Assembly: GCF_030697305.1 (NCBI RefSeq)
Contig: NZ_JAUYQL010000068.1
Coordinates: forward strand, 1 to 55,940
Direction: 5' to 3'
Source of the DNA: Phenylobacterium sp.
Lineage (GTDB): Bacteria > Pseudomonadota > Alphaproteobacteria > Caulobacterales > Caulobacteraceae
Length of the DNA stretch: 55,940 bases
The notes under the pieces are model-generated. The model ran no database searches, was not told the origin of the DNA, and was given only the letters and a program-made list of their open reading frames with translations. The number at the start of each line of letters is the position of its first letter. Position 1 is the stretch's first letter. Positions 55,743 through 55,940 of the stretch are shown here, in pieces. The translations under genes were made by a program, and so were the position numbers.

Positions 55743-55940
55743 TCAGTACAGCAGGTAGTCGCGTCGCTCTTCGACCCAGGCCTGTTCGTCAGGATGGGTC
55801 AGGGCGTCCAAGTCGCCGGGCGTGGCGGCGGGGTCGTCGACCCACTCACGCAAGGCCGGACCGCCGTTGATCACGTCGATGGCCAGCTTGCCGACCTCGT
55901 ACTCGTAGGCGAAGTCGCGCCACAGCGGATAGTCGGGGTG
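55743..55940 (-). CDS. DUF1343 (NamZ-type exo-beta-N-acetylmuramidase) C-terminus, partial
   Basis: Only the last 65 residues are in the window (frame open to the right edge). They read YPLWRDFAYEYEVGKLAIDVIN near the start and end in ERRDYLLY, the characteristic close of DUF1343 proteins, whose characterised member NamZ removes N-acetylmuramic acid from peptidoglycan fragments. The start and active-site region lie outside. Confidence 0.7.
   Translation of the reverse strand, partial: HPDYPLWRDFAYEYEVGKLAIDVINGGPALREWVDDPAATPGDLDALTHPDEQAWVEERRDYLLY

Overview
The window looks like chromosomal DNA of a high-GC alphaproteobacterium, most likely Caulobacterales (Caulobacter or Phenylobacterium type). 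The basis is the very GC-rich third codon positions, a Pst/Pho cluster with the large PstC and PstA typical of alphaproteobacteria, the pmbA - inositol-phosphatase - DUF4170 - DUF374 - waaA - lpxK gene group of alphaproteobacteria, and FlmG/SPINDLY-type glycosyltransferases. No rRNA, tRNA, transposase, integrase or CRISPR array was seen. No stretch longer than 300 bases lacks a gene.

Layout. (1) 1-16450 is a cell-surface and glycan region. It holds the end of an RTX protein of the type I secretion kind, a GT4 glycosyltransferase, an M23 peptidase-like lipoprotein and a sulfotransferase. Then comes a tightly overlapping seven-gene operon for a modified CDP-6-deoxyhexose (rfbF, rfbG, a C-methyltransferase, an rfbC-like epimerase, an FkbM methyltransferase, an SDR and a hexapeptide acyltransferase). 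Facing it are two tandem TPR+GT41 (SPINDLY) glycosyltransferases, a GT26 enzyme and a SemiSWEET. The combination suggests a surface-glycan or protein-glycosylation island beside a secreted RTX protein. (2) 16580-25956 is a phosphate-response locus: an O/P-type porin with a sulfate-binding-like protein on the minus strand, and phoR-pstC-pstA-pstB-phoU-phoB on the plus strand, with a good Pho box across the end of phoR. pstS is not here. (3) purD and an APH-fold kinase lead into a minus-strand lipid A/Kdo block (lpxK, waaA, a zinc CDF exporter, a DUF374 acyltransferase and an MsbA-like ABC exporter). (4) 34229-38681 holds small conserved genes, a Gre-like factor, a CX5R phosphatase, a DUF4170 protein, a CysQ/IMPase-like phosphatase and pmbA.

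(5) 38722-43106 carries a MAPEG protein, ubiD, small accessory genes, an ETF-beta lysine methyltransferase-like gene and ubiA. (6) 43225-46292 holds a possible leader peptide, rsgA and a second ABC exporter. (7) 46330-55940 is ordinary housekeeping and accessory DNA: a methyltransferase, a YcaQ-like glycosylase, an aldo/keto reductase, a crotonase, purE-purK, a diguanylate cyclase, a YCII protein, membrane proteins, a GNAT acetyltransferase, a DUF6544-like pair and the end of a DUF1343 (NamZ-type) gene.

All assignments come from reading the translated sequence and recognising motifs. No database search was possible. Start codons were moved where a four-base overlap, a ribosome binding site or family length argued for it.
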